From Nonlabens arenilitoris (GTDB lineage Bacteria > Bacteroidota > Bacteroidia > Flavobacteriales > Flavobacteriaceae), in assembly GCF_002954765.1 (NCBI RefSeq), contig NZ_MTPW01000001.1:1501501-1565500 (forward strand): 64,000 nucleotides of DNA. Direction: 5' to 3'. Both the position numbers and the translations under genes were made by a program. A model generated the notes under the pieces. The model was not told where the DNA came from. It saw only the letters and a list, made by a program, of their open reading frames with translations, and ran no database searches. Positions 1 to 9,799 of the stretch are shown here, one piece after another; positions within the stretch are counted from its first letter, which is position 1, and every line of letters begins with the position of its first letter.

Positions 1-943
1 TCTCTGTACCAAAACGCTCTATTTGAGAATTTATTAAAGTTTCAGCTTCTTTATATTTACTATTCCATATAAGTGCTTGAATGTTGCGCTCGACGGATTG
101 TTGCTCAATATTTTTAGGTGTAGTTGTATTTAAGGTAGACATCGCTTTTTCTGAGAATCGCAATGCTGTTTTTTCTTTTCCTTGTAAGTGCTGGACTAGG
201 GATATACCGTTAAATGAAATAATACTGTCTGTTTTAGTCCTGTTAATTTTTTCATAGGTGATTAAAGCACTGTCTACTTGCGTAGCTATTAAATAGGTGT
301 TTGCAAGAACCTGTAAAGTTTCTGTATCGTATTCTAGAAAAATTAAATTATCCTTTAAAAGTTGCACTGCTGGTTTAAAGTTTTGTGCTTGAACCAGTTG
401 ATTAGAATAACCTAGGTTGATATATTTTTTTGATGTTAACGCATTAGGATTGCCTGGATCGATTACAAGTGCTCTGTTAATATAATCTTGAGCTTGTGGA
501 TATTCTTTAAGGTTAGATAAGGTGTTAGCATATCCTAAAACTGCAGGAAAACTTTGATCGTTCTCTTTTAATAATCCTTGATAATAAGATTTTGCATCAA
601 TATACTTTTTGTTCCACAAAAGAGATTCGGCATAGTTTAATTTGATTTCAAAATCTTGTGGATATTGCTCTAAAAGGCCTTCAAATATAGCTGTCGCTTC
701 ATCGGGATTACCGCTTAATCCAGTAGCTCTTCCTAGACAAAGTTGAGCTGTTTTGTTATCTGGATAATCCTTAAGAATGTCTTTAAAAAAGGTTTTGGCC
801 TCTTTAAAATCTCCCATTTCAAGTAGTTCAAAACCTGGGTTCATGTTCTGACTATAACTATAATGTGTAGCTAATAAGACGATGAGCGTTACAAAAGTCT
901 TATTAAGTACTTTATGTAAATAAGGTTGAAAAGGTTTTATCAT
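1..943 (-). CDS. Exported TPR-repeat protein (partial, C-terminus beyond the window edge)
   Basis: The frame is open from a Met codon at 943 to the window edge, about 314 codons. The N-terminus is basic, followed by a hydrophobic stretch (TFVTLIVLLA, residues 15-24) and a likely cleavage region near SYSQ, so the protein should be exported. The rest is helical with tetratricopeptide-like units such as GDFKEAKTFF followed by KDYPDNKTAQ, and YPQAQDYINRALVIDPGNPN. TPR repeats are protein-interaction scaffolds. In this phylum such N-terminal arrays often precede a YaiO-type outer-membrane barrel, but the C-terminus is not visible, so that is only a possibility. It is divergent from the STAS gene across a 120-nt spacer that carries the shared box described at 955. 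Its position suggests a role in the surface-polymer cluster. Confidence 0.75.
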   Translation of the reverse strand, partial: MIKPFQPYLHKVLNKTFVTLIVLLATHYSYSQNMNPGFELLEMGDFKEAKTFFKDILKDYPDNKTAQLCLGRATGLSGNPDEATAIFEGLLEQYPQDFEIKLNYAESLLWNKKYIDAKSYYQGLLKENDQSFPAVLGYANTLSNLKEYPQAQDYINRALVIDPGNPNALTSKKYINLGYSNQLVQAQNFKPAVQLLKDNLIFLEYDTETLQVLANTYLIATQVDSALITYEKINRTKTDSIISFNGISLVQHLQGKEKTALRFSEKAMSTLNTTTPKNIEQQSVERNIQALIWNSKYKEAETLINSQIERFGTE

Positions 944-954
944 AAGATATTATT

Positions 955-1036
955 CATTCGTCTACACTTAATTGCCGCTAAACGAAATATGCCGTTTTGA
1001 CCTCAAGTTCAGAGCCATATTTGCAATGTAATTAAA
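955..1036 (+). promoter_or_regulatory. Promoter region with conserved 15-nt upstream box (copy A)
   Basis: CATTCGTCTACACTT lies at 955-969, with an inverted ACGAA 20 nt after its TTCGT. A Bacteroidota -7-like element, CATATTTG, lies at 1016-1023 and TAATTAAA at 1029-1036. The spacing from box to -7 (61 nt) and from box to TAATTAAA (74 nt) matches the copies before 2722 and 9893 to within one base. This suggests a promoter under one shared activator. Confidence 0.6.
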
Positions 1037-1063
1037 ATCAGCTAACAATCTAAATATAAAATT

Positions 1064-1342
1064 ATGTCACTTACTATTAAAAGAACAGAAGGAGTATATC
1101 AATTATCAGGAGTGTTAAATGCTACCACATCTAATTGCTTAATCAATCATATTAATTTTCTCCTTAATGAAGAGGCAGAGGTTAATATTAATATTGATGG
1201 ATTACAATTAATAGATCAAAATGGTGTAGCAGCCTTTATGACTATAATGTCCTATTCTTTACGTCCAGATAAAAATATTTATATTTCTGGTAAAGGTTAT
1301 AAAGACATTTATAATGAATATAGATATAGATCAATAGCCTAA
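1064..1342 (+). CDS. STAS-domain protein (anti-sigma-factor-antagonist-like)
   Basis: This 92-residue protein has the STAS pattern: a strand (VYQLSGVLNA), a helix, then the core strand and turn NINIDGLQLIDQNGVAAF at residues 42-59. In SpoIIAA-type antagonists the turn reads D-S-S-G and the second Ser is phosphorylated. Here it reads D-Q-N-G, so the phosphorylatable residue is Asn. The protein may therefore act as a scaffold or as a constitutive binder, not as a kinase-controlled switch. It lies 25 nt upstream of the flippase gene and downstream of the shared promoter at 955, so it is likely the first gene of a small operon in the polymer cluster. Assignment is by fold pattern; the partner is unknown. 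Confidence 0.7.
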   Translation: MSLTIKRTEGVYQLSGVLNATTSNCLINHINFLLNEEAEVNINIDGLQLIDQNGVAAFMTIMSYSLRPDKNIYISGKGYKDIYNEYRYRSIA

Positions 1343-1367
1343 TTCATTTGCCCTTTAAACTGAACTT

Positions 1368-2606
1368 ATGCAATTAATCACTTCATTAACGAGGAAAAAA
1401 ATATCTCCTGAGCAGCTTTTTATGTTAAGCGTTTTGGTAGTTAATGGAGGTAATTATATTTACAATTTGGTCCTAGGTAGATTATTAGGGCCAGCCCAAT
1501 TTGCAGATGCTGCTATTTTAATAACCTTTTTATTGGTTCTATCTTTTCTAGCGATGACTTTCCAATTAGTCACAGCAAAATATGCTGTATTGCTTGAAAA
1601 TTCACAACTTCCTTCTTTTTTAAAAAACATTTTAAATTCTTCTCTTGTAGTAGGCATTATTGCAGGTCTTGCAGTAATATTATTTTCTGGTCAACTACAG
1701 GGTTTATTTCACACTACTAGTAAGAATATGTTTGTCATTTTTGGAGTGGCAGTTCCTTTTTACTTTTTAATGAGTGTAAATCGTGGGTTTCTACAAGGTA
1801 AGAACGATTTTAAAGGACTGGCCATTACTTATCAATCTGAAATGTTAGTAAGATTAGGTCTTACTATATTATTACTCTTTATTTTAAAAATTGATCCTAT
1901 TTTTATAGTAGCCATCGGGATACTGGTGTCTTTAATATTAGGATTATTTCCTTTTAAAATGTCTTCAGTTTTACAATTAGCCGCTGGTAAAATTGACAAT
2001 CATTTATCTAAGCAAATCAAACGTTTTTTCCTAGTAACTCTTTTCTATGAACTAACGCAAATTATCATTAATAATAGTGACATATTATTAGTTAAACATT
2101 ACTTTGAAGATACTGAAGCAGGCTTATATGCCTCACTTGCATTAATAGGTAGAGTGGTGTATTTTATGGCCTGGATGTTTGTAATGCTCTTATTACCTAA
2201 GGTTATTTCATTGCAAAAAGAGGGGAAACAAACTCAGTCATTACTTTTTAAATATGTAGGTTACATATCTTTATTATGTATCTTAATAATTGCAGGCACC
2301 GCTTTATTTCCAGAGTTAGTAGTAGAGATACTTTTTGGGAATGCCTATACAGACATAGCACCATTGTTATGGAAGTATGCTATTGCAACCTCTTTATTTG
2401 CCATTGCAAATATTTTCTCTTATTACTTTTTGTCATTAGGTAAGTATAAGCCGGTGATTATTTCTGGTGTTATGGGATTAGCACAAGTTGCTCTTATCAT
2501 CTTGTACCATAAAAACCTAGATCAAGTAGTACTCGTTCAAATATTAGCAATGACCATTCTTATGATCATGCAGATTATATACTTCATCGCTAGTAAAAAA
2601 TCTTAA
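1368..2606 (+). CDS. Oligosaccharide flippase (Wzx/MOP superfamily)
   Basis: This 412-residue, very hydrophobic protein has about 12 predicted membrane helices. It opens with the family-typical segment LVVNGGNYIYNLVLGRLLGP (residues 24-43), as in polysaccharide biosynthesis/MATE-like flippases. These proteins move lipid-linked oligosaccharides across the inner membrane. A central loop with KHYFEDTEAGLYASLALIGR (residues 244-263) resembles the conserved middle of MOP exporters. It follows the STAS gene by 25 nt and precedes the GT4 gene, which has its own promoter. In context it should flip the repeat unit built by the cluster's glycosyltransferases. The substrate cannot be inferred. Confidence 0.88.
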   Translation: MQLITSLTRKKISPEQLFMLSVLVVNGGNYIYNLVLGRLLGPAQFADAAILITFLLVLSFLAMTFQLVTAKYAVLLENSQLPSFLKNILNSSLVVGIIAGLAVILFSGQLQGLFHTTSKNMFVIFGVAVPFYFLMSVNRGFLQGKNDFKGLAITYQSEMLVRLGLTILLLFILKIDPIFIVAIGILVSLILGLFPFKMSSVLQLAAGKIDNHLSKQIKRFFLVTLFYELTQIIINNSDILLVKHYFEDTEAGLYASLALIGRVVYFMAWMFVMLLLPKVISLQKEGKQTQSLLFKYVGYISLLCILIIAGTALFPELVVEILFGNAYTDIAPLLWKYAIATSLFAIANIFSYYFLSLGKYKPVIISGVMGLAQVALIILYHKNLDQVVLVQILAMTILMIMQIIYFIASKKS

Positions 2607-2610
2607 AACC

Positions 2611-2711
2611 AATTATCTACAGTTAATTGCCATTCATCTACACTTTATAACGGTCAATCTTATTATCTCTTATAGAGCTTTAATATTTACCAAATTTGTA
2701 CTGTAATTAAA
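2611..2711 (+). promoter_or_regulatory. Promoter region with conserved upstream box (copy B, with an extra tandem half)
   Basis: CATTCATCTACACTT is at 2631-2645, CAAATTTG (-7-like) at 2691-2698 and TAATTAAA at 2704-2711, spaced 60 and 73 nt from the box. A second related half, ATTATCTACAGTT at 2612-2624, puts TCTACA in direct repeat at a 21-nt period. That is two helical turns, typical of tandem response-regulator sites such as LytTR boxes. Confidence 0.6.
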
Positions 2712-2721
2712 AATAACTACC

Positions 2722-3932
2722 ATGAAATTAGCAATCGTAACAGCATATCCACCTAGTAAAGTAACTTTAAATGAGTATGCCTTTCATCTGGTTAAAAGCT
2801 TTAGATTAAAAGAGGAGATTACAGAAATAGTATTGCTTACAGATAAAACAGAAGGCGCTAAAGATTTAAGTTTTGAGGCTAATGGTTGTAAGATATCAGT
2901 AAAAGAATGTTGGTCATTTAATAGTTACTGGAATATTAAAAATGTAACTGCAGCAATTAATGAAACTGATCCTGATAATATTCTTTTTAATCTTCAGTTT
3001 ATGAAATTTGGAGATAAGAAAGTAGCAGCAGCTCTAGGTTTAATGCTTCCTTTAATTTGTAAAATCAAGAAAATACCAACCATTGTTTTACTTCATAATA
3101 TCCTTGAAGAAGTAGATTTAGGAAGCGCTGGATTCACTAATAATAAAATACTTACTTCTTTATATGGTATGGTAGGGACTTTACTTACTAAGTTAATCTT
3201 ACAAGCAGATATAGTTGCTGTTACCATGAATAAGTATGTGCAAATATTAGAAAAAAAGTACAGAGCAAAAAATGTTGTTCTTATACCTCACGGAACTTTT
3301 GAGGTAGCCACTAAAGAACCTTCTTATTCCATTCCAGATGGGCCTTTACAGGTAATGACATTTGGTAAATTTGGTACATATAAAAAGGTAGAATCAATGA
3401 TTGAGGCCGTTGAATTAGTTAGAAAAAGAACAAGCCTTGATATAGAAATTGTGATTGCAGGAACAGACAACCCTAACGTTCCAGGATATTTAGATCATGT
3501 GAAAAAAAATATGCTAATGTAAGTCAATTGAGATTTACCGGTTATGTAGAAGAAGTTGAGGTTCCTGTTTTATTTAATGAAAGTGCTGTAGTTGTTTTTC
3601 CTTATACATCAACGACTGGTAGTTCTGGAGTGTTGCATCAGGCAGGTAGCTATGGGAAAGCGGTTGTGATGCCAGATTTAGGAGATCTTGCATTGCTGAC
3701 ACAAGATGAAGGTTATAGAGGCGAGTTTTTTGATCCTACAAGTGTTGAAAGCCTAGCACTTTCAATAGAAGCAATATTGACTAATGAGGCTCATAGAGTA
3801 TCTATCGCCAAAGCTAATTTTAAGGCAGCAACATCTCACCCTATGAGCAGAATCGCAGGAATGTATTTAAATACCTTTGAGCAAATCAATCAACGTAAAA
3901 ATAAAACAGCGATCTCTTTTAATGCTGGTTAA
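2722..3932 (+). pseudogene. GT4-family glycosyltransferase, interrupted by a one-base deletion in an A8 run
   Basis: The first part reads 2722-3522 (266 residues) and the second from about 3510 to 3932 in the -1 frame. Adding one A to the A8 run at 3502-3509 joins them as ...HVKKKYANVSQLRFTGYVEE..., a standard GT4 C-domain and 403 residues in all. The N-domain starts with the Rossmann strand KLAIVTAYPPS and contains VLLHN. The C-domain has VMTFGKFGTYKKV, a phosphate-binding-like loop, and STTGSSGVLHQAGSYGKAVV, the donor-binding region that ends in acidic EGYRGEFFD. Such enzymes transfer a sugar from a nucleotide donor to a growing glycan. It has the cluster promoter upstream and is convergent with the glycoside hydrolase, overlapping it by 14 nt. 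A sequencing error is most likely; -1 slippage on A AAA AAT is possible. Confidence 0.8.
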
Positions 3933-5442
3933 TATATTTAAAAGAAGATTTTTTCTTTCCCCTGGAATCTAGAAATCCATAAAATTTTTGTGGATTTCTA
4001 CGCCATGGATATGTTCCTGTAACATTTTCTGGCACAGATTCAAAGTCATAAAGAGTCCAAGACATAAACGCAAGTTTATTCTTATTGAGTAGTTCTTGGG
4101 CTTCTTTATGATAATTTGCTTGTTCTTCCTCGCTAGATCCCATTAAATTCCATAAGCCCGAGTATGAGCTTACTCCATATTCTGTAACAGCAATTTTTTT
4201 GTGACCAGTTGTATTTTTTAAATCAGTTAGAGCACTTTCTAACTCATTTAAGGGTTGATAATAATGAAAGGTTACAAAGTCAACTTGATCAACTAATGCG
4301 GTTGCACTGATAATGTTAGACCACCCAATCGTTATGGGGTGCATGTCATCTATTAATTTAATTCTATAAATCATATGCTCTAACCACGATTCTACAGCTT
4401 CTTTATTTCTAGAATTATAATCTAGGTCTGGTTCATTTTTTATATCATAACCTAGAAGTGCATCATGATCCTTAATGGTCTGTACAACTTGTAATAAATG
4501 CTGTTGCGTCATGGTCCAATCGCTTACGGTATAATTGCCATAAAAATCAAATAGCGTGACTAATACTTTTATATCTGCTATTTGCGCTTGATCTAATAAT
4601 ACTTGCAACCTTTCAAGCTTGTCTACTGCGACATGCTCTTTGCCAAAGTCTTCATATCCTACAAAAATTCTAATACTATTAAGACCAGCATCTTTGATGA
4701 TTTTGAAATCTGTTGCTATAGTGTCTTGATGAAATTGTGTGCCAAATGTGTCCCAAGGAGCACTTCTTGGGTAGTAATTAATACCTTTTAAATTAATATT
4801 TAAAGGACGAGAAGAAACCTTTTTTAGTTTCTCAGTTGAAGATGTTTTTACAAATTGTCTAATGCGCCAGTATCCATCTTCTAACAGTAAAATGATTTTG
4901 TAAGAGTTTAAGCTGCTAGATTTATTTACAAAAACTCCATCTTTATAAAGTTGTTCATGCACGAGCACATCTGTATCAGTGAGGACAATTAATTGACCAT
5001 CTTCACTAAAAAACTCTACCTTGGGATGATGTTCTAGCGTGGTCATCTCGACACTAATCTTTTTACTTAAGTTGTAATCTATAAGTTGAGTAATCTTTGC
5101 GGTAGCATTTGCCGTATAATAATCTTCAATACCAGTAAGTGAATTGTTCTTTAATGCTCTTACTCTTACATACCATGCGTTTAAATAATCTTCTTCAACA
5201 GATTGTAAAGTAGTAGCATCTAGCGGTCTACCTTTTATACTGGACGTGTCCCATTCTATAATAGGGATGTAATAGCGCTCCTGTATTTGCTCAGTATGTA
5301 GCATTGTGCTACGATCTGCTCCAGTATTAAGATAGCTATAGAGGCTACTTATTCCCAGTGTAATTAATGCGATAATAAATATGTAAAATAAGATAAGCCC
5401 ACCACGCAGTATGTTTTTATTTGTTCTATTCACAGTGTACAT
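3919..5442 (-). CDS. Membrane-anchored clan-A glycoside hydrolase (GH5/GH2-like TIM barrel)
   Basis: A Met at 5442 gives 507 residues; an upstream Met at 5481 would add 13 residues and overlap the preceding gene by 56 nt instead of 17. A basic N-terminus is followed by one membrane helix (LILFYIFIIALITLGI), so the rest should face the periplasm. A middle NTF2-like region precedes the barrel, which starts near GINYYPRSAPWD. The acid/base Glu lies in DIKNEPD (E337) and the nucleophile Glu in AVTEYG (E421), the clan GH-A arrangement, with FVTFHYY and FMSWTLYDF as further barrel strands. It probably trims or edits the polymer made by the cluster. The family number within clan A cannot be fixed by eye. 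Confidence 0.82.
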   Translation of the reverse strand: MYTVNRTNKNILRGGLILFYIFIIALITLGISSLYSYLNTGADRSTMLHTEQIQERYYIPIIEWDTSSIKGRPLDATTLQSVEEDYLNAWYVRVRALKNNSLTGIEDYYTANATAKITQLIDYNLSKKISVEMTTLEHHPKVEFFSEDGQLIVLTDTDVLVHEQLYKDGVFVNKSSSLNSYKIILLLEDGYWRIRQFVKTSSTEKLKKVSSRPLNINLKGINYYPRSAPWDTFGTQFHQDTIATDFKIIKDAGLNSIRIFVGYEDFGKEHVAVDKLERLQVLLDQAQIADIKVLVTLFDFYGNYTVSDWTMTQQHLLQVVQTIKDHDALLGYDIKNEPDLDYNSRNKEAVESWLEHMIYRIKLIDDMHPITIGWSNIISATALVDQVDFVTFHYYQPLNELESALTDLKNTTGHKKIAVTEYGVSSYSGLWNLMGSSEEEQANYHKEAQELLNKNKLAFMSWTLYDFESVPENVTGTYPWRRNPQKFYGFLDSRGKKKSSFKYINQH

Positions 5443-6634
5443 TTTTAATTTTGCGAGTAATGCCACCAGAAATAATCTCAAAAGTGTAAATACCGTTCGG
5501 TATCAAGTCTGGATTTAATTTAAATTGTACTCGACCGTTGTAGCTTTGTTTTAAATAACTTTCGTTGGTCTCTTTGCCTTTAATAATTAATTCTACCGTC
5601 ACGCCATCTGGTATAATTTGTCCCATAAAACTTTTTAAGGGTCCTACAGTAATGGTTCTATTACCATCATTAAATTGAATGTCATAATCATCAAACACTT
5701 GTTCAAATTCCATATTTAAAGTATTGCTACTTGCCATACCTGCAACTGCGGCTGTTACAGACCACTTTTCGGCTTTCTCAGGATGTATCATACTAGCCGT
5801 TGCTATTCCTTTAATAGTTGTTCCTGTTGTTTGTAATACGGCGCCCCATTTATTAGTTATGTAAAAAGTGACTAAGGTGCCATCACTTACGATATTGTCA
5901 TAACGGTCCTTAAGAATTGAGGTGTGGAATGTGACTAATTGATTACCGTCTGCATATGGGTGATTACGCTTTCGCGAAAGCGTAAAATCAACAGGCAGTC
6001 CTGCTTTAATGTCTACCGTAAATTCTTTACTAAACTGATCATCAACGTTTGAAGCAAATAAAATATTTTCAGTTTTTTTAGTACTGTATATATAATCGTA
6101 AGCGATGAGGTTTTCAACGTCAGATGAGTTTTGTGTGCGAGTGGTTTCTTTATTATAATTAAATAAGACTGTGGTACCATCTTTTTGTACGTTATCTAAT
6201 GAATCTAGTGGTATAGAGACGGCCATACTATAATCAGTGTCACCTGCAATGATACTAGGTGGACCTATGTAGGTTTCCATTTTCACTGTTTGTGACACAG
6301 GAGTGATGGTAAAACTACCGTATTGTGCAGTATTCAAAATATGCCACTTAACTATACCTGACACATTGCTTATGAACTGTGGGATTTCATAACTAACAAC
6401 GCTGTTTTCAATTTGTGGGCTAATTAACGTGCTACCTAAGTTATAAGAAAGTAATAGATCATAGGTGTCCGTTTTATGCCCATTAAATTTTAAGTTGATT
6501 TGTTCACCTGCGGTATGGGTAAATTTATGGTTAAAAGGTGATAAATCTGACTTTAGAATTGCCTCATCTTGAGTCATGCTGTTAGATATAATTAACAACA
6601 TCAGTATCAATAGAAATGTGGCTTTAATTCTCAT
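5426..6634 (-). CDS. Exported Ig-like/invasin-type beta-sandwich protein
   Basis: This 402-residue protein has an N-terminal hydrophobic signal (ATFLLILMLLIISNS) and is otherwise beta-rich. The segment NHPYADGNQLVTFHTSILKD followed by TLVTFYITN resembles bacterial Ig-like (Big1/invasin) repeats. A C-terminal region (PDGVTVELIIKG, NGIYTFEI) looks like another sandwich. The start codon overlaps the stop of the upstream membrane gene by one base (TAATG), so translation is probably coupled, and the hydrolase gene follows with a short overlap. It is likely a periplasmic or surface partner of the membrane protein. A palindrome copy at 5964 encodes TLSRKR inside it. No enzymatic motif was seen. Confidence 0.65.
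   Translation of the reverse strand: MRIKATFLLILMLLIISNSMTQDEAILKSDLSPFNHKFTHTAGEQINLKFNGHKTDTYDLLLSYNLGSTLISPQIENSVVSYEIPQFISNVSGIVKWHILNTAQYGSFTITPVSQTVKMETYIGPPSIIAGDTDYSMAVSIPLDSLDNVQKDGTTVLFNYNKETTRTQNSSDVENLIAYDYIYSTKKTENILFASNVDDQFSKEFTVDIKAGLPVDFTLSRKRNHPYADGNQLVTFHTSILKDRYDNIVSDGTLVTFYITNKWGAVLQTTGTTIKGIATASMIHPEKAEKWSVTAAVAGMASSNTLNMEFEQVFDDYDIQFNDGNRTITVGPLKSFMGQIIPDGVTVELIIKGKETNESYLKQSYNGRVQFKLNPDLIPNGIYTFEIISGGITRKIKNVHCE
5964..5985. repeat. Highly iterated palindrome, copy 1 (22-bp perfect arms)
   Basis: The CGCTTTCGCGAAAGCG core is extended by perfect TTA/TAA arms. It lies inside the Ig-like gene, where it reads as L-S-R-K-R on the minus strand. It is one of 13 copies in the window. 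Confidence 0.95.
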
Positions 6635-9600
6635 TATTTTGGATTACCTATATAAGCGTTAGTTTCTAGTTTTATGTATGGGTAAATACTGTTGTCTATT
6701 TTTTGTAGAGCATTAAAAGTAGTTTTTCTAGTAGGGACTACTTTTTGTGCGACATCTTCATTGGGTAACCCATTAACAAAGCAGTTACTCATATCAGTAC
6801 TAAGGGTTTTAATTTCAATATCAGTTAGTAGATTATATTCAAATCCTTGTTTACGTTGTGGTCTTACCGCATCTTTTACAAAGTTATAATCTACCCATAC
6901 TAAATCTTTATTTTGATTATAGTAAGAGATGATAAGTTGTGGGATGGTCAGTTGTTGTGTGCCTGAATTAAACAGTTGGCCTTTTATTTTCCCGTCATGA
7001 ATATAAAGGTCACTTATGGATAGGCCTTTATAGAGGTCTGTATTTGCTACATTTCCAGCTGCTTGAATATTAAAAATAGCAGGTTTGTTTTTAAAGTCGA
7101 CAGGTGTATACTGATCTGGATCAAAAGTTTTAGGTATGGAATCGTTTATACTGGTCCATGCGATACCTTCAAAATTGATTTTAAAGCTACTTATTTCTTT
7201 GGGCATTAATTTATGCTTAACAACAAATTTTGCATTATGACTGGCAAGTAGGTTATTTTCATTATCATATAAAGAGCCTTTTAAAACTACGTCTGCAGGT
7301 ACAGTATCTATATTTTGTACTTCTCCTATAATAGAATAATGGTCTTCACATTCTATTAATCTTGCATTTAATATTTCTAAAGATGGTTGTTTAAGAATGT
7401 CTTCATGATATGTTTGTTCTGTACTAATGCGTCTTCTACCTTGATTAAAAAACACCGTTTTATTTTCTGTAAATAGCTGATCAGGTGGTAGGTCGGTTTC
7501 AACTTCCTCTGGTTCAACATACCATTTACCATCATATTTTATTGCAGTCAGGTAATCTGATTTTTTAACCTTTTCAAGAGGTGTAATCCATTCAGTATCT
7601 ACTTTGAGGCTGACAGTATTTTCTGTTGATTTTAAAGTGGTCGTTTCTATGTTATCTAGCTTTGCATAAGAGCTTAATAAGCCATCTGTGACAGATATTT
7701 GTAACATATATTGATCTAGTGGAAGATCACTTTCAGGATTTATAAAGCTATGTGCTTTTTCAAACTCTTTAAAATCTATTGCGTCATAATAGGCAAGGAC
7801 TACATTATCTGGACTGTGTTGGGTGTTGTTTTTAAGGTAAAAAATATACATTCCATAACAAGTAATGATTAATAGTATTAATGACCAGGCATGAATGACG
7901 TGGAGTAGATTACTTTTAAATGGTGTGTATGGGTCTGGAATTTTAAGATATGCAGCAACAGCTGTTTTCTTATATTTCAGCATTCTGGTAATTAAGAGCT
8001 GTATATTTAGTATAAACGCTACTAAAATAGTAAGTATAGGTATAGTTCCCCATAATATTTTTTGCCACTTTGCTACATCAACTAGCGGCAAGATATTAGA
8101 TAATGGTGGGACGTTCATTTTTTCCCATACCATAATTCCGTTTTCTAATTGTTCTAGTCGCTGCCAGCCACAGAAATATAGCATGGGATCATAGAACTTA
8201 TCATTTGAAAAAATGTATTTAAGATTATACTTTTCAGGTACGGTTAAAAATTGTTGTAAGGAACCAATGCCTTCAACACCTTTAAATTTTGAGTTTTCTA
8301 ACCTTTCAATAGGTCTGGTTGTTAGTTCAGGTAGTCGTCTTGCTGAATGATAATTACCGTCTACGCTCAGTGCTTTGGTCTGTGCAGATAGCCATGCCAT
8401 TTGATCTCCAAAACCTAGTGTTAAGTATCGCCAGTGATCATGCTGGTCCTGACTTAAAAAATTAACAATAGGAAGCATTTTAATCTTTGCTGGTTGAGAT
8501 GGCCTAAAATAGCCCAGTGTCATTGTAAAGATGGTCATAAAAATAAATAGCCCAGCAAGAACAGCTCCAGCCAGTCTATGATAAACGGCACCTATTTTTT
8601 CTTGTATTAAGATTTTAATATCTCCTTGAATAAAGCGATAGGCAAACTCACCTAGCATAGGTAAAGACATTATAGATGCCCATAGTGTAAAGCGATCTAG
8701 TGTAAGTATGTTAAAGGCATTCTCGCCTAGAAACATCTTAGGGATAGGTGTAGTTCCTCCAGTGCCCAATACGGTAAGTATGGTTATAGATAGACCAAAA
8801 AATAAATACCGTTTACTATAATACCTATAGAATATGTAAGGTAAGATGATTAGTAAAATTCCCCAAGGGATTAAGAAAAATACTAAACCAGATGAGGTGA
8901 CCTCTAAAAAATTATCCCTAGATCCATGCGGTATAGGTACTTGAGTAATAGGGTTGTTCTTTGTGTTAATCCAGTATGGTAAAATACATCCTATTATAAT
9001 AAACAGTGATGACATCCCAAATCCAACGATACGTTTAAATAATTTAAAGAAACTTTTTAAAAAACACTAAAAGTAATTTCTTTAATAGAATCAACTTGTT
9101 CTCTTGCGTGATCCATGATTACCATCCCGATTAATGGGAAAATAAAGAATACCATTCCAAATATAGGAGTAACATGATGTGAGGTTACTGTTACTGCAAT
9201 AAGAGAAAGAGAGGTGAAGTAATATCTATAGTTACCTGTTTTGAGCCATAAATATATCTCAGGTAAACAGTGCATTAATATAGATATTCCTATAATGCTG
9301 GGTAGCTGTCCAAAAATATGAAGCGTTTCTACAAATGAAGATGAAAATACTGCTAGCAAGGCCGCATATCCAGCAGCTGTTCTACTAGCTGTTATCAACA
9401 GCGAGAATCTATAAACACCAGTTATAAATAATATGATACCTATTATCGCAACGGTAAACATTCCAAATTTTAATCCGCCTACATAGCTTAATAGGCCTAT
9501 ACATTGATGTACTAACGGTGGGTAACTCATCACTGTAAAACCCGTATACCATTTGTAATTCCATGGTTCAAACCAGCTAGTTGCATAATGCTCTGCAAAA

Positions 9601-9767
9601 AATAGGTGTATCAAGGCATCATAAGTAGTCTCTAAAGTGAAGAATATAGCACTACCATGAAAAGCAATCCCTATAAATAGGGCTGCTATTAAAAGCTTAT
9701 TAGTGGTTTTTTTCAACTTCAAGTCCATTACTTTAATGATGTGATAAAGATATGACAACCGCAGCAT
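6634..9767 (-). pseudogene. Large polytopic membrane protein (6-pyruvoyl-tetrahydropterin-synthase-related/GT-C-like), one-base frameshift at 9059-9064
   Basis: The first part runs 9767-9057 (236 residues) and the second continues in the -1 frame to 6634. One extra T in the T6 run at 9064-9059 (minus) gives ...SVFLKSFFKLFKRIVGF... and a single protein of about 1044 residues. The N-terminal half is polytopic, with TYDALIHLFFAEHYA in the first periplasmic loop, an acidic/His pattern reminiscent of GT-C glycosyltransferases and of the so-called PTPS-related membrane proteins. After the last helix (HAWSLILLIITCYGMYIFYL) come a DUF4878/NTF2-like domain (VVLAYYDAIDFKEFEKAHSF) and FxLYD-like sandwiches. 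It probably transfers or polymerises sugars at the periplasmic face. Met at 9728 is an alternative start. It is coupled to the Ig-like gene by a TAATG overlap. Confidence 0.7.
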
Positions 9768-9799
9768 CCGTTCACTGGCATTGAACTATAGTAAACAAC

